Assembly (NCBI RefSeq): GCF_038452265.1
Contig: NZ_CP151843.1
Coordinates: 558,001 to 622,000, forward strand
Reading direction: 5' to 3'
Length of the DNA stretch: 64,000 nt
DNA from: Vibrio diazotrophicus
GTDB lineage: Bacteria > Pseudomonadota > Gammaproteobacteria > Enterobacterales > Vibrionaceae
Shown in pieces: positions 27,783 to 36,543 of this stretch (positions are counted from its first letter, which is position 1; each line of letters starts with the position of its first letter). The translations under genes and the position numbers were made by a program. The notes beneath the pieces were generated by a model, which had not been told where the DNA came from, made no database searches, and saw nothing but the letters and a program-made list of their open reading frames with translations.

Positions 27783-28706
27783 ATGGATCTAGCTACCCGA
27801 CTCGTCATGCTTTTGGAAGTGCATCAACAAGGTTCATTTGCTAAAGCCGCAGAACTCCGAGGGATTGATCGTTCAGTTCTCTCTAAACAAATCAAAAAGC
27901 TAGAAGATTCATTAGGTTTACGCCTTTTGAACCGCTCCACTCGCTCATTATCCTTTACCACCGCTGGACTAGAAATCGTTAAACAAGCGCAAAAAATCCG
28001 AGATACCCTCGATGAAACTCATCATCTTGCGAATACTTTTAACGAGGAGCCAAGAGGCGTTTTAAGACTCTCCAGCACTCAACTATTTGGCCGAACTTAT
28101 CTTAAAAAAGCGGTTATAAAATTCCTGAAAAAGTACTCGCAGGTCAGTATCGAAGTCATTCTGGATGATAGAAAAGTTGACCTTATTAGCGACCGATTCG
28201 ATATCGCATTTCGCATTGGTATTCCTGATGATTCCAACCTTGTAGCGAAGAAACTTGCCGACCATAAAATGGCAATCTTAGCATCGAAAGACTTCATCGA
28301 AGAACATGGATATCCAGAGAACCCTGAACAACTAGCAGCACTGCCTTCGGTTATCTATTCAAACCGTTCTTTTACGTTAGACAAGGTAAAACTTTTCTCT
28401 GAAACTGAAGATGAATCGTTCACTCTTAATGCCCAAGGGCGTTACCGCGTGAATGAAGTTGAGCTGTTAATGGATGCCGCTCAAGAAGGATTAGGCTACG
28501 TCATTGTTGGACAGATGATGTTAACCAAAAATATTGATGATTTAGGGTTAATCAAGCTGTTACCTGATTTTCAAGTCTCATTCACCGGTGGTCTTTACGC
28601 TCTCTACTCACATCGAAATCCACCGCCACTAGTAAAACTTTTCATCGAAACCGTTCAAGACACCATAGGAACCCCACCAGTTTGGGAATCCTACCTCAAC
28701 GATTAA
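27783..28706 (+). CDS. LysR family transcriptional regulator
   Basis: This 307-residue protein has an N-terminal HTH (GSFAKAAELRGIDRSVLSKQ, about residues 18-37) and a LysR substrate-binding domain of the DhcR/PA0477-like subgroup. It follows the Old Yellow Enzyme gene after a terminator, on the same strand, with no divergent partner. Target unknown. Confidence 0.88.
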   Translation: MDLATRLVMLLEVHQQGSFAKAAELRGIDRSVLSKQIKKLEDSLGLRLLNRSTRSLSFTTAGLEIVKQAQKIRDTLDETHHLANTFNEEPRGVLRLSSTQLFGRTYLKKAVIKFLKKYSQVSIEVILDDRKVDLISDRFDIAFRIGIPDDSNLVAKKLADHKMAILASKDFIEEHGYPENPEQLAALPSVIYSNRSFTLDKVKLFSETEDESFTLNAQGRYRVNEVELLMDAAQEGLGYVIVGQMMLTKNIDDLGLIKLLPDFQVSFTGGLYALYSHRNPPPLVKLFIETVQDTIGTPPVWESYLND

Positions 28707-29024
28707 CCTCTTGCCTCTTCATTTTTCAAATAATACTTACTAAAAATCAATAAGTAAGGGGTTATCTGCGCCCTTTTTTCACCACAACTATTTATCTCAC
28801 ACCATTAGGCAATTTTTTACTCTCGACTTCAGAAAAAATTATATTGACGAGTAGATCATCGTTCGAAATTTCAACCCCTTCATTGGTGCCGTTTTGTCCA
28901 TAGTAAAATGCCAAAAGTGATCTTCATCACACTTAAAAATTTACTCATAATGCACCCATCGAATGACAGATAAGTCTGACATTCCGTAAGAAACAATAAA
29001 GTCTATTCTTCAAAGGTGAATATT
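28707..29024 (+). promoter_or_regulatory. Intergenic region: LysR terminator and candidate CRP site
   Basis: This 318-bp gap contains an AAGGG/CCCTT stem followed by a T run (28756-28779), the likely LysR terminator. AGTGATCTTCATCACA (28916-28931) fits the CRP pattern TGTGA-N6-TCACA with one mismatch and lies about 95 bp before the first DUF3316 gene. I saw no coding sequence here. Confidence 0.5.
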
Positions 29025-29363
29025 ATGAACAAACTAATGACCGTAGCAGCAGGCCTACTTTTATCAACATCAGCTTTTGCTTCTAACGTAACGCTTCACA
29101 ACGATACAACTGTAACTACTTCAAGTTTTGCTACTAAAGCAGAAGCTTTAGATGCAGGTTTAAGTGTTGCTCAAAACTTATCAAACATGAGCCAAACTGA
29201 ACTGCGCATCCAACTACCAGTTAACGCTTACCAAAATGTAAACAACATCAGTATCGATAACACAAAAGTAAAAGTTGAAGAGTTCGCTCAAGTACGTGGT
29301 GAAGTTCAGTACCGCGCTATCGTAGATGTGGATTACCACTTCGACGCGAAAGAATCACGTTAA
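29025..29363 (+). CDS. Secreted DUF3316 family protein, copy 1
   Basis: This 112-residue protein has a clear signal peptide (MNKLMTVAAGLLLSTSAFA, cleaved after residue 19). The mature part ends in VKVEEFAQVRGEVQYRAIV, then DVDYHFDAKES, the most conserved stretch shared with the next gene. DUF3316 proteins are small periplasmic proteins common in Vibrio, with no known role. ATG 29025 is preferred because AAAGG lies upstream. A CRP-like site may control both copies. Confidence 0.8.
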   Translation: MNKLMTVAAGLLLSTSAFASNVTLHNDTTVTTSSFATKAEALDAGLSVAQNLSNMSQTELRIQLPVNAYQNVNNISIDNTKVKVEEFAQVRGEVQYRAIVDVDYHFDAKESR

Positions 29364-29413
29364 TCAACACATTTAAACAACTTATAACACCCAGAATTCA
29401 AAAGGTATTTATC

Positions 29414-29752
29414 ATGAAAAACACAATTATCCTTGCATCAGGTCTACTACTTGCTTCATCAGCGTTTGCTTCAACTACAACAGTTAGTGACAACGCAACG
29501 TTTAAAACTGACACGTACAGCTCTAAAGCTGAAGCGTACAATGCAGGTTTCGATCTTTCAGATTCAGTTAAAGCGATGGACCAATCTCAACTTCGTTTTA
29601 ATCTTCCAGTGCAATCATACACATTGGTTAAGAACATCAATGTTGGTCAATCTGAAGTCACTGTAGAAGAGTTCGCAAACAGCAACGGCGACATTCAATA
29701 CCGCGCTATCGTTGATGTGGATTATCAATTCAACGCAAAAGAATCAAACTAA
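29414..29752 (+). CDS. Secreted DUF3316 family protein, copy 2
   Basis: This 112-residue paralogue of the preceding gene lies 50 bp downstream and is probably co-transcribed. Its signal peptide is MKNTIILASGLLLASSAFA. It shares the same spacing of YSSKAEAYNAGFDLSDS with FATKAEALDAGLSVAQN in copy 1, and the same VEEFA and QYRAIVDVDY blocks. This is a tandem duplication that has diverged in the middle. A hairpin with inner and outer stems follows. Confidence 0.8.
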   Translation: MKNTIILASGLLLASSAFASTTTVSDNATFKTDTYSSKAEAYNAGFDLSDSVKAMDQSQLRFNLPVQSYTLVKNINVGQSEVTVEEFANSNGDIQYRAIVDVDYQFNAKESN

Positions 29753-29759
29753 GTGTCAC

Positions 29760-29792
29760 TAAGCCTCGAGGATATGGATATCCCACGGCTTA
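29760..29792 (+). terminator. Hairpin after the DUF3316 pair
   Basis: The outer stem is TAAGCC / GGCTTA and the inner stem is GGATAT / ATATCC. A pyrimidine-rich run follows (ctttcttctcc), so termination is likely. Confidence 0.6.
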
Positions 29793-30047
29793 CTTTCTTC
29801 TCCATAATTTAGTCTTTGCTTTACACGCTAATCTAAAATCCCTTCCTTACCGTCATCTCCTTTAAATTACTCTCATTTTTCAACTCAAACGACTGATTAA
29901 AAAATAAACCTTAGTACCAATTAATGTCACATCAAAATGAAACGTGTCGCAATAAAACACCATATAGTGATATATTCGGCGAAGTTAACCGCTGTTAAAC
30001 AAGCACTAGCCTATTTAGCAGTAAAAGGAATTTATAAAGGTAATGCC

Positions 30048-30668
30048 GTGGAACTACAAAATCTCTCTCGACCTGAATTAGCTATTGTTTGTAAGCTTTT
30101 TGGTGCGCTTTTTTATTACCCTCCCAGAGATTTTAACCAATTCCCTTTTGGAACCTACTTTGAGGAAGATGAAGTAGAAACGCCAATCAAAGAAGTGAAT
30201 CAGGTTTTGAACAGCTTCAAGTTTACCAATCAAGATACGCTTCAAGATGAACACGATCGATTGTTTACCATCCAAGATGATATGCCAGCCCCACCTTGGT
30301 CATCGATGTATCTTGATAGAGAGTCGATCTTATTTGGTCATTCACATAAGAAATATTGTGAGTTCATTGAGCACTGCGGTTTGGGTCTTCGTGAAGATGT
30401 AACCGATCCAGAAGACCATATCGGTCTGATGCTGATCATACTGGGTATGTTGATTGAAGATGAGCAAGAGCAACATGTAAAAGAGATGCTGGGTGACTAC
30501 CTTGTTACATGGTCTGGCTACTACTTTTCCAACCTGAAAAAATGTGCAGCTGGCAGTGTTTATTGTGAGTTAGCAGATCAAGTAAAGCGACTGTTGGAAC
30601 TGCTTTGTACAAGCTACTCCGCTCAAGTACAAATTAAGAATAACTACTTTCATCCAGTTAGGGCTTAG
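30048..30668 (+). CDS. TorD/DmsD family molecular chaperone
   Basis: This all-helical protein of about 206 residues has the TorD-family patterns LFGALFYYPPRD, LQDEHDRLFTIQDDMPAPPW and DHIGLMLIILGML. These chaperones bind twin-arginine signal peptides and help insert molybdenum cofactor into oxidoreductases. GTG 30048 has AAAGG at 7-nt spacing and gives the usual length; the frame is open back to 29937. No molybdoenzyme gene is next to it; instead msrA follows 11 bp downstream, suggesting a shared transcript. Confidence 0.78.
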   Translation: MELQNLSRPELAIVCKLFGALFYYPPRDFNQFPFGTYFEEDEVETPIKEVNQVLNSFKFTNQDTLQDEHDRLFTIQDDMPAPPWSSMYLDRESILFGHSHKKYCEFIEHCGLGLREDVTDPEDHIGLMLIILGMLIEDEQEQHVKEMLGDYLVTWSGYYFSNLKKCAAGSVYCELADQVKRLLELLCTSYSAQVQIKNNYFHPVRA

Positions 30669-30679
30669 TTAAATTTACT

Positions 30680-31171
30680 ATGCAACAAATCTATTTAGCA
30701 GGCGGCTGCCTTTGGGGTGTTCAGGAGTTCATTAAGTATGTTCCTGGCGTGATTGATACCTTAGCTGGTCGCGCCAACGGCACCACCCATTCAACCCAAA
30801 CTGAATATGATGGCTACGCAGAATGCGTTCGAGTCCAATTTGATGAAGAGAGCGTCTCAGTTGAGCAGTTGGTTGAACACCTTTTCGAGATCATCGACCC
30901 TTACAGTGTTAATCAACAAGGCCACGATGTAGGTTTGAAGTACCGTACAGGTGTATACAGCGATAACCAGACACATCTTGAAGCCGCGAAACGCTATATT
31001 GCCTCACGATCTGACGCAGCAAAAATTGTGGTTGAAGTGTTACCTTTGACCAACTTTGTCCCTAGTGATGAAGAACATCAACATCGCCTGACCCGCGTCC
31101 AAGAAGATCACTACTTATGTCATATACCTTGGGATCTTCTGCATAAATACCGTAATGCAAAAAGCCAATAA
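30680..31171 (+). CDS. msrA: Peptide-methionine (S)-S-oxide reductase
   Basis: This 163-residue cytoplasmic enzyme repairs methionine-S-sulfoxide in proteins. The catalytic cysteine is Cys10 in GGCLWGVQ, and YGYAE-type and GLKYRTGVY segments form the active site. The more common GCFWGxE motif is replaced by GCLWGVQ, which marks a known MsrA subgroup. No obvious C-terminal resolving Cys pair exists; Cys at YLCHIP may act. It is 11 bp after the TorD-like gene. Confidence 0.88.
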   Translation: MQQIYLAGGCLWGVQEFIKYVPGVIDTLAGRANGTTHSTQTEYDGYAECVRVQFDEESVSVEQLVEHLFEIIDPYSVNQQGHDVGLKYRTGVYSDNQTHLEAAKRYIASRSDAAKIVVEVLPLTNFVPSDEEHQHRLTRVQEDHYLCHIPWDLLHKYRNAKSQ

Positions 31172-31208
31172 AAAATGGCTCGTGAGTTAAACTGCACAAG
31201 CCATTTTT
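31171..31208. terminator. Bidirectional terminator between msrA and the VOC gene
   Basis: AAAAATGGCT (31171-31180) and AGCCATTTTT (31199-31208) form a stem with an A run on one side and a T run on the other, between convergent genes. Confidence 0.8.
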
Positions 31209-31232
31209 TGATCAATATTTTTTATTGATACG

Positions 31233-31610
31233 TTATAAATAGTGCGCGGCACAAAGTTTATTGCCGAATGGGTCACGAAGATAAGCTAAGTAAAGCTTTT
31301 TCTCATCGATAACACGCACGCCTGGTGGCTCTTCACACGTAACACCACCATTTTCAACCCCAGCCGCGTGCCATGCGTCTACCAACTCAGGGCTATCAAC
31401 TTTATAGCCGATAGTCATACCGTTGCCGTGTGTAGTCGCTTCGCCGTTAATAGGCTTAGTCAAACCGAGCACACCATTAGAATTGAAGTACCAACAGCGT
31501 CCTTTCGCATCAATGACACCTTGCGGATAACTCAAAACACCTAGAATAGCGTCATAAAACGCTTTTGATTTTTCAATATCGTCGGAGCCGACCATAATAT
31601 GACTAAACAT
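31233..31610 (-). CDS. VOC family (glyoxalase/bleomycin resistance) protein
   Basis: This 125-residue protein has the paired beta-alpha-beta-beta-beta modules of the vicinal oxygen chelate fold: MFSHIMVGSDDIEKSKAFYD at the start and YLAYLRDPFGNKLCAAHYL at the end. His4 and a C-terminal Glu/His position fit metal binding. The class covers lyases, dioxygenases and binding proteins, so the reaction is open. Confidence 0.85.
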   Translation of the reverse strand: MFSHIMVGSDDIEKSKAFYDAILGVLSYPQGVIDAKGRCWYFNSNGVLGLTKPINGEATTHGNGMTIGYKVDSPELVDAWHAAGVENGGVTCEEPPGVRVIDEKKLYLAYLRDPFGNKLCAAHYL

Positions 31611-31930
31611 TTTCCTTCCTTAGTGATCCATCAACAATAGACTTGTTGCATATATAGTTACCGTATATTTTAACTACCAGCAATGCCTAATTGAGATAAT
31701 TGCGTATTCCGGAGCAATCCAGCCACCGTTTCCGGGATTCCCCGGACACCCATTCCGTTTTAATCCGGACACTATTTCCGGCATAAACCAGCCATTTTTC
31801 CACTAACTCCGGAATCACTGTCCGGTTAAGCGGAAACCCTGTCCGGTTACTCCGGAATATCCCTCTTTTCTCTTTTAAATCAATCACTCACTATTCTTGT
31901 TATGCATATTAACGTAGCAAGGAAGTGATA

Positions 31931-33463
31931 ATGCCGAAAAAGAGAACATCTATGACAAACATCAAAGAGGTATTACGCCTTAAATATGAGTGCCATCTGT
32001 CGACCAGAAAGATCGCTTCCTGCACGAAAGTAAGTCGTTCAACCATCTCAGAAATACTGACCCGTTTTGAGCAAAGCGCAATGAGTTGGCCTCTCCCTGA
32101 AAGCTGCTCTGATACTGAACTGGCTCAGACTCTCTATCGTGACAAAACAATCAGCGACACAAAGGTGATGCCGGACTTCGCCCAGTGCTTTGTCGAACTG
32201 AAACGTAAGGGCATGAGCAAACATCTGCTGTGGGAAGAGTATCTGGCTGAATATCAGGAGAGAGCTTATCGTTACAGCCAGTTCTGCGAGCATTACACTC
32301 GTTGGTTAAAGAAGCAGAAACGCAGTATGCGTCAGAGCCACCTGGCCGGTGACAAACTGTTCATCGACTACTGTGGACCAACCATCCCGGTGGTAAACCC
32401 TGAAACCGGAGAAATCCGCAACGCTCAGATCTTCGTGGCGACGTTAGGTGCGTCCAACTACACCTATGTTGAAGCCTGTGAAAGCCAGCGACTTGAGCAC
32501 TGGCTGGAAGCTCATGCCAATGCCTTTGAACACTTCGGCGGCGTTCCGGCGTTGCTTGTACCTGATAACCTAAAATCCGCGGTGACCAAAACGGACCGCT
32601 ACGAACCCAAGCTCAACGATAGTTACCGCAAGTTGGCGTACCATTACCGCACGGCCGTTATGCCAGCACGCCCTTATAAACCCAAAGATAAAGCCAAGGC
32701 TGAGAATGCCGTCCTTATCGTTGAGCGTTGGATCATGATGCGGCTTCGTCACCGAACCTTCCATACCTTCAAAGAGCTAAACCTCTCTATCCGGGAGTTA
32801 ATGGACTCACTGAACCAAAGACAGATGAAACAACTGGGAGCCAGCCGAAAGGAGCTGTTCGATACTCTGGATAAGCCGGCACTAAAACCTCTCCCCGTAC
32901 AACGTTATCTCTACACAGAAATCAAACGCGCCAAAGTGGGGCCGGATTATCACATCGAATACAAAAGGCATTATTACTCTGTTCCCCATCAGTTAGTGGG
33001 CCAATACGTTGAGCTTGAAGCCACTTCCAGGCTGATACAGATATACCATCAGGGTAATCTGATCTCTCAGCACCCAGCCAGTAAAAAAGAGCATGGGATC
33101 AGTACTTATCCGGAGCATATGCCCAGCAATCATCAATATCAAAAATGGTCACCAGAGCGGTTACTTAACTGGGGAGGCCGGATCGGCGCAGCGACACAAG
33201 AAGTGGTCAACCGATTACTCATGTCGAAAGCGCATCCTGCGCAAGCCAATCGCAGTTGCCTTGGGCTTCTCAACCTGACGAAAAAATACGGTGACGCTCG
33301 CTTAGAGCAGGCATGTAAAGATGCTCTGATGGTGAACAAACCCTATCTCAGGTTCATCAGAAACTTGCTTGAAAATCACCGGGAAGGCCTGTTGTCTTCG
33401 ACTCCGGAATCCACCCCTGACATCCAACACAGCAATGTGCGCGGACCCAACAGTTATCACTAG
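31931..33463 (+). CDS. istA: IS21-family transposase IstA
   Basis: This 510-residue DDE transposase has an N-terminal HTH (HLSTRKIASCTKVSRSTISE, about residues 23-42) and an integrase core with FIDYCGPTIPV, VPDNLKSAVTK and a late glutamate in KAKAENAVLIVERW. A C-terminal Mu-type beta domain follows. ATG 31931 has AAGGA at 7-nt spacing. It works with IstB, encoded 9 bp downstream. Confidence 0.95.
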   Translation: MPKKRTSMTNIKEVLRLKYECHLSTRKIASCTKVSRSTISEILTRFEQSAMSWPLPESCSDTELAQTLYRDKTISDTKVMPDFAQCFVELKRKGMSKHLLWEEYLAEYQERAYRYSQFCEHYTRWLKKQKRSMRQSHLAGDKLFIDYCGPTIPVVNPETGEIRNAQIFVATLGASNYTYVEACESQRLEHWLEAHANAFEHFGGVPALLVPDNLKSAVTKTDRYEPKLNDSYRKLAYHYRTAVMPARPYKPKDKAKAENAVLIVERWIMMRLRHRTFHTFKELNLSIRELMDSLNQRQMKQLGASRKELFDTLDKPALKPLPVQRYLYTEIKRAKVGPDYHIEYKRHYYSVPHQLVGQYVELEATSRLIQIYHQGNLISQHPASKKEHGISTYPEHMPSNHQYQKWSPERLLNWGGRIGAATQEVVNRLLMSKAHPAQANRSCLGLLNLTKKYGDARLEQACKDALMVNKPYLRFIRNLLENHREGLLSSTPESTPDIQHSNVRGPNSYH

Positions 33464-33472
33464 GAGAGAATG

Positions 33473-34213
33473 ATGAACACAATAAGCGAACAACTCAAAT
33501 CACTGCGTCTGAGCCATGCCGCCTCGGCTCTGGAGCAACAACAAGAGCAGTTATCGACCTATGCAGAGCTGAGCTTCGAAGAGCGGTTAAGCCTGCTGCT
33601 TGAAAGCGAAGTGTTGGGACGAAATCAGGCCAAAATCCAACGCCTGAAGTGGCAAGCTAAACTCCGGGTCGATGCTCTGCCAAGTCAGATTATCTACAAA
33701 GAAGGACGAGGACTTAAGCGTACTCAAATGAGTGAGCTATTAACCGGGAGCTACTTGCACAAAAAACAAAACGTTCTGATCACCGGACCGACGGGAGCAG
33801 GAAAAACCTACGTTGCCTGTGCGCTTGCAGCTCAAGCTTGCGACCAGCTCTACAGTGTCCGTTATCACAGGCTCAGCCGTTTACTTGATGACCTGAGTTC
33901 AGGTCGCCTTGACGGGACTTACCAAAAGCAACTTCTGGCTCTGTCGAGAAAACAACTTCTGATCTTGGATGACTGGGGAATGGAAAAGTTGAGTCCGGAT
34001 CATGCGGGTCACTTGCTGGAGCTTCTGGAGGATCGTTATCAAACCAGCAGCACCATTATGATAAGCCAGCTTCCGGTTAAAGAATGGTACAACATGATAG
34101 GCAATGCCACGGTTGCTGACGCCTTATTGGATAGGTTAATCCACAACAGTCACCGAATAGAACTCGGAGGAGAATCAATGAGAAAACTGGCGCAATCCGG
34201 ACAGGTAGAGTAA
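33473..34213 (+). CDS. istB: IS21-family ATP-binding helper protein IstB
   Basis: This 246-residue AAA+ ATPase is related to DnaC. Walker A is ITGPTGAGKTYVA and Walker B is LLILDDWG, followed by a sensor segment TIMISQLPVKEWY. IstB helps IstA choose a target and activates transposition. Of two adjacent ATGs, 33473 has the better spacing from AGGAG. Confidence 0.95.
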   Translation: MNTISEQLKSLRLSHAASALEQQQEQLSTYAELSFEERLSLLLESEVLGRNQAKIQRLKWQAKLRVDALPSQIIYKEGRGLKRTQMSELLTGSYLHKKQNVLITGPTGAGKTYVACALAAQACDQLYSVRYHRLSRLLDDLSSGRLDGTYQKQLLALSRKQLLILDDWGMEKLSPDHAGHLLELLEDRYQTSSTIMISQLPVKEWYNMIGNATVADALLDRLIHNSHRIELGGESMRKLAQSGQVE

Positions 34214-34409
34214 AAATAGGGTTAGAGAAAAGTTAGGGATATGAGGCGTCCGGTTAAACCGGAGCCGGTGTCCGGAATCACCGGAATACGCAATAATCCG
34301 TAAAATCTGACACAACACTAATTTGATCTCGCTATTGTTCAATCGATATTAGTGATTCAGCTTAGCTCAGACCTATCAAAATTAACGTTATAAGCATTTT
34401 TCCAATTGT

Positions 34410-35915
34410 TTAATCTTTAGTTCCAGTAAGATGACCGAAAACTTTAACTTGATTTCTACCAGCCTTCTTAGCTTGATACAAAGCTTCATCTGACTGTTGG
34501 ACAGCGTTTTCAAACTCAGTTTTATTGAATGGTTTAGCGCAGACACCAAAGCTTGCAGTCACTTGTTCATTCACTGGCAATATATTCGCATTCTGCAAAT
34601 TAGCTCTCAAATTTTCGGCAATCATGCAAGCTTGTTCGATGGTAACGTTGGTTAACAAGATAAGAAACTCCTCACCACCCCATCGAATAAGTAAGTCACT
34701 TTCACGAATATCAGACAAACATTTACTAGCCGCTGCCAAGACTTCATCACCGACCTGATGACCAAATCTATCGTTAATCGATTTAAACCGATCAAGATCG
34801 ATCAGAATAGAGACAAGTTCTTGATTTCTTGTTTGCATCGCCAACCACTGTTCAAGCATTAATCGATTACCTAAACCTGTTAACTGATCTTTTGTTGCTA
34901 TGCTTTCTAACTCTTTTACTGCCAGTTCAAGCGCTTCCGTACGCTCCTGAACAATCTGTTCCAAGGTCTCATTATTTCGTTCTAACTCTTTTGATGTCCT
35001 TTCTAATTGACGTTCAAAGCGTTTGTTAAGTGTAATGTCACTAAAGCTTCCCACCATACGAATAGGCTTGCCATTCCTATCGTATTCCACCACACGGCCA
35101 CGATCATGAACCCATAAGACTTCACCATTGGTACGTACCATTCGATGTTCACTATCGTAAAGACCATCAACTTCCAAAGCCTTTTCAACCGCCATCATCA
35201 TTTTTTCTACATCATTAGGGTGAATAAACTTTTCTAGTACTGACATGTCATGAACACGCATATTACTTTGTAAGCCTAATATGTCACACCACTTGCTATT
35301 GTGATGAACCTTGTTATCGGTAATATTCCAATCCCAAATACCGACGTTCGAAGCTTCCATTGCAAAGTTATAACGCTTTTCACTTTCTTCAACCGCTTGA
35401 TAGGCATTTTTTAGTTCAGTGATGTCATGTGCGATAACCAATAGTAGCTTGTTGCTTCCTTCCGGATCGAGTATTGGTTTTTTAACAGATTGGAAGTAAC
35501 GAATCTCGCCAGTTTCAGCATGAGTAGACATTTCTATGGTCGTTGTTGTTTTTCCTGACTCTAAAACTTCACGAGCGCTTTGCTCATAGGAAGCAACTTG
35601 CTCTGCGTTGTCGTTAAAGTCAGCATCCGTTTTACCCACCATTCGCTCAGGTGTTGTGCCATACAAACTTGCTAAGGCTTGATTGCAGAGCAAAAAATCC
35701 CCTTGCCAGTTTTTTATAAAGATAACATCCGGAGATTCATCGATCACAGTTCTAAGTAAGTTAAATCCCGACACCGAGGCCACCAATGCTGGTAGTTCAT
35801 CGATTTTAGACATAGGGCCTCTAGCCCCACAGTGACTGCACTCTAACGCATGTTTGTCACTGGCGTATTTTTTCACGCGCAATGCATCGCTCTTACAATG
35901 CGGACATCGCTTCAT
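34410..35915 (-). CDS. Zinc-ribbon, PAS, GGDEF diguanylate cyclase
   Basis: This protein of about 501 residues opens with a four-cysteine zinc ribbon (Cys4, Cys7, Cys26, Cys29). PAS domain 1 spans about residues 48-165 and PAS 2 about 180-305, each with PAC-like ends, then a short coiled coil (LERTSKELERNNETLEQIVQ). The C-terminal GGDEF domain reads GGEEF, which is active in other enzymes, with an RESD inhibitory site five residues before. No membrane segment remains if ATG 35915 is the start; an ATG at 35981 would add a hydrophobic leader. It likely makes cyclic di-GMP in response to a cytoplasmic signal. Confidence 0.88.
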   Translation of the reverse strand: MKRCPHCKSDALRVKKYASDKHALECSHCGARGPMSKIDELPALVASVSGFNLLRTVIDESPDVIFIKNWQGDFLLCNQALASLYGTTPERMVGKTDADFNDNAEQVASYEQSAREVLESGKTTTTIEMSTHAETGEIRYFQSVKKPILDPEGSNKLLLVIAHDITELKNAYQAVEESEKRYNFAMEASNVGIWDWNITDNKVHHNSKWCDILGLQSNMRVHDMSVLEKFIHPNDVEKMMMAVEKALEVDGLYDSEHRMVRTNGEVLWVHDRGRVVEYDRNGKPIRMVGSFSDITLNKRFERQLERTSKELERNNETLEQIVQERTEALELAVKELESIATKDQLTGLGNRLMLEQWLAMQTRNQELVSILIDLDRFKSINDRFGHQVGDEVLAAASKCLSDIRESDLLIRWGGEEFLILLTNVTIEQACMIAENLRANLQNANILPVNEQVTASFGVCAKPFNKTEFENAVQQSDEALYQAKKAGRNQVKVFGHLTGTKD

Positions 35916-36543
35916 ATTGGAATGAAAGTAAGTGCTAAAAACCATGGTTACCAAGAACATATTCATTGAGTTAATGAGCATGTTAACAATTCACTCAATA
36001 CTGCCGTATCAGGATAGAGCTTAGAGGTTTGTAGGAAAAAGGAGAGCCATCTTATTTTGCGTAAAGAAGCCCAAAATCATATTAATTGAACGACTCAAGT
36101 ACGCTTTAACTATTAATAGCTGGCAAGATTCGCCGTATTCTCAAGAGTTCAAACTTCATCACAATTACAACTTTTCATTTTGTTGGATTATTACATCATT
36201 GTTAGGTTGTTTTTGTTACACAAACTGTATGCAAACAAACCGAACAGAACACCTTTTGATTATATTAACCCTTAAGATTACCTGTGTATTACTTAGTTTC
36301 TCAGTAAATATTTCTAGCTTAGATTAAATTGTTGTTAAAAATAATTTTAAAATTGTGTAACATTCAACCCTGTTTTGGTTGTTTACTTACTACGAAAACA
36401 ACCAAAAACGGGAGTTTTTCTACAGACAATGCTCAAAGATAAAATACAACTAAAATATCGAGCATAAAGTGTCGGTGGCTGTAGAAAACTAATGATAGTT
36501 AAACACTTGTAATGTTTGCGATTTAGAGAGATTTAGCCCCAAA
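35916..36543 (+). promoter_or_regulatory. Long intergenic region with structured mqo leader
   Basis: This AT-rich region of about 630 bp has no convincing gene. Its 3' part is highly structured. Hairpin A is a perfect 12-bp stem TTTTGGTTGTTT (36373-36384) / AAACAACCAAAA (36396-36407). Structure B has outer stem TTTTCTACAG (36416-36425) / CTGTAGAAAA (36479-36488) and inner stem ATGCTC (36429-36434) / GAGCAT (36460-36465). The mqo ATG is 55 nt beyond B. This suggests post-transcriptional control of mqo. Confidence 0.5.

Larger units (their letters stand above)
31701..34292 (+). mobile_element. Complete IS21-family insertion sequence
   Basis: The 2592-bp element begins TGCGTATTCCGG (31701-31712) and ends with its complement (34281-34292). 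It is flanked by a perfect 5-bp duplication ATAAT (31696-31700 and 34293-34297). The left 230 bp contains many TCCGG-type subterminal repeats in both orientations, and a few occur at the right end, as is normal for IS21 transposase binding. It carries intact istA and istB. Confidence 0.93.

Noticed and set aside
30680..31171. Unusual MsrA active-site motif GCLWGVQ
   Set aside because: Although different from GCFWGxE, it marks a known MsrA subgroup, so it is not novel by itself.
31701..31930. Many TCCGG-containing short repeats, possibly a CRISPR-like or regulatory array
   Set aside because: Spacing is irregular and they lie just inside the IS21 end; these are IS21 subterminal repeats.
36429..36467. 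12-residue frame as an mqo leader peptide
   Set aside because: It lies inside the predicted stem structure, lacks a ribosome site and shows no residue bias.
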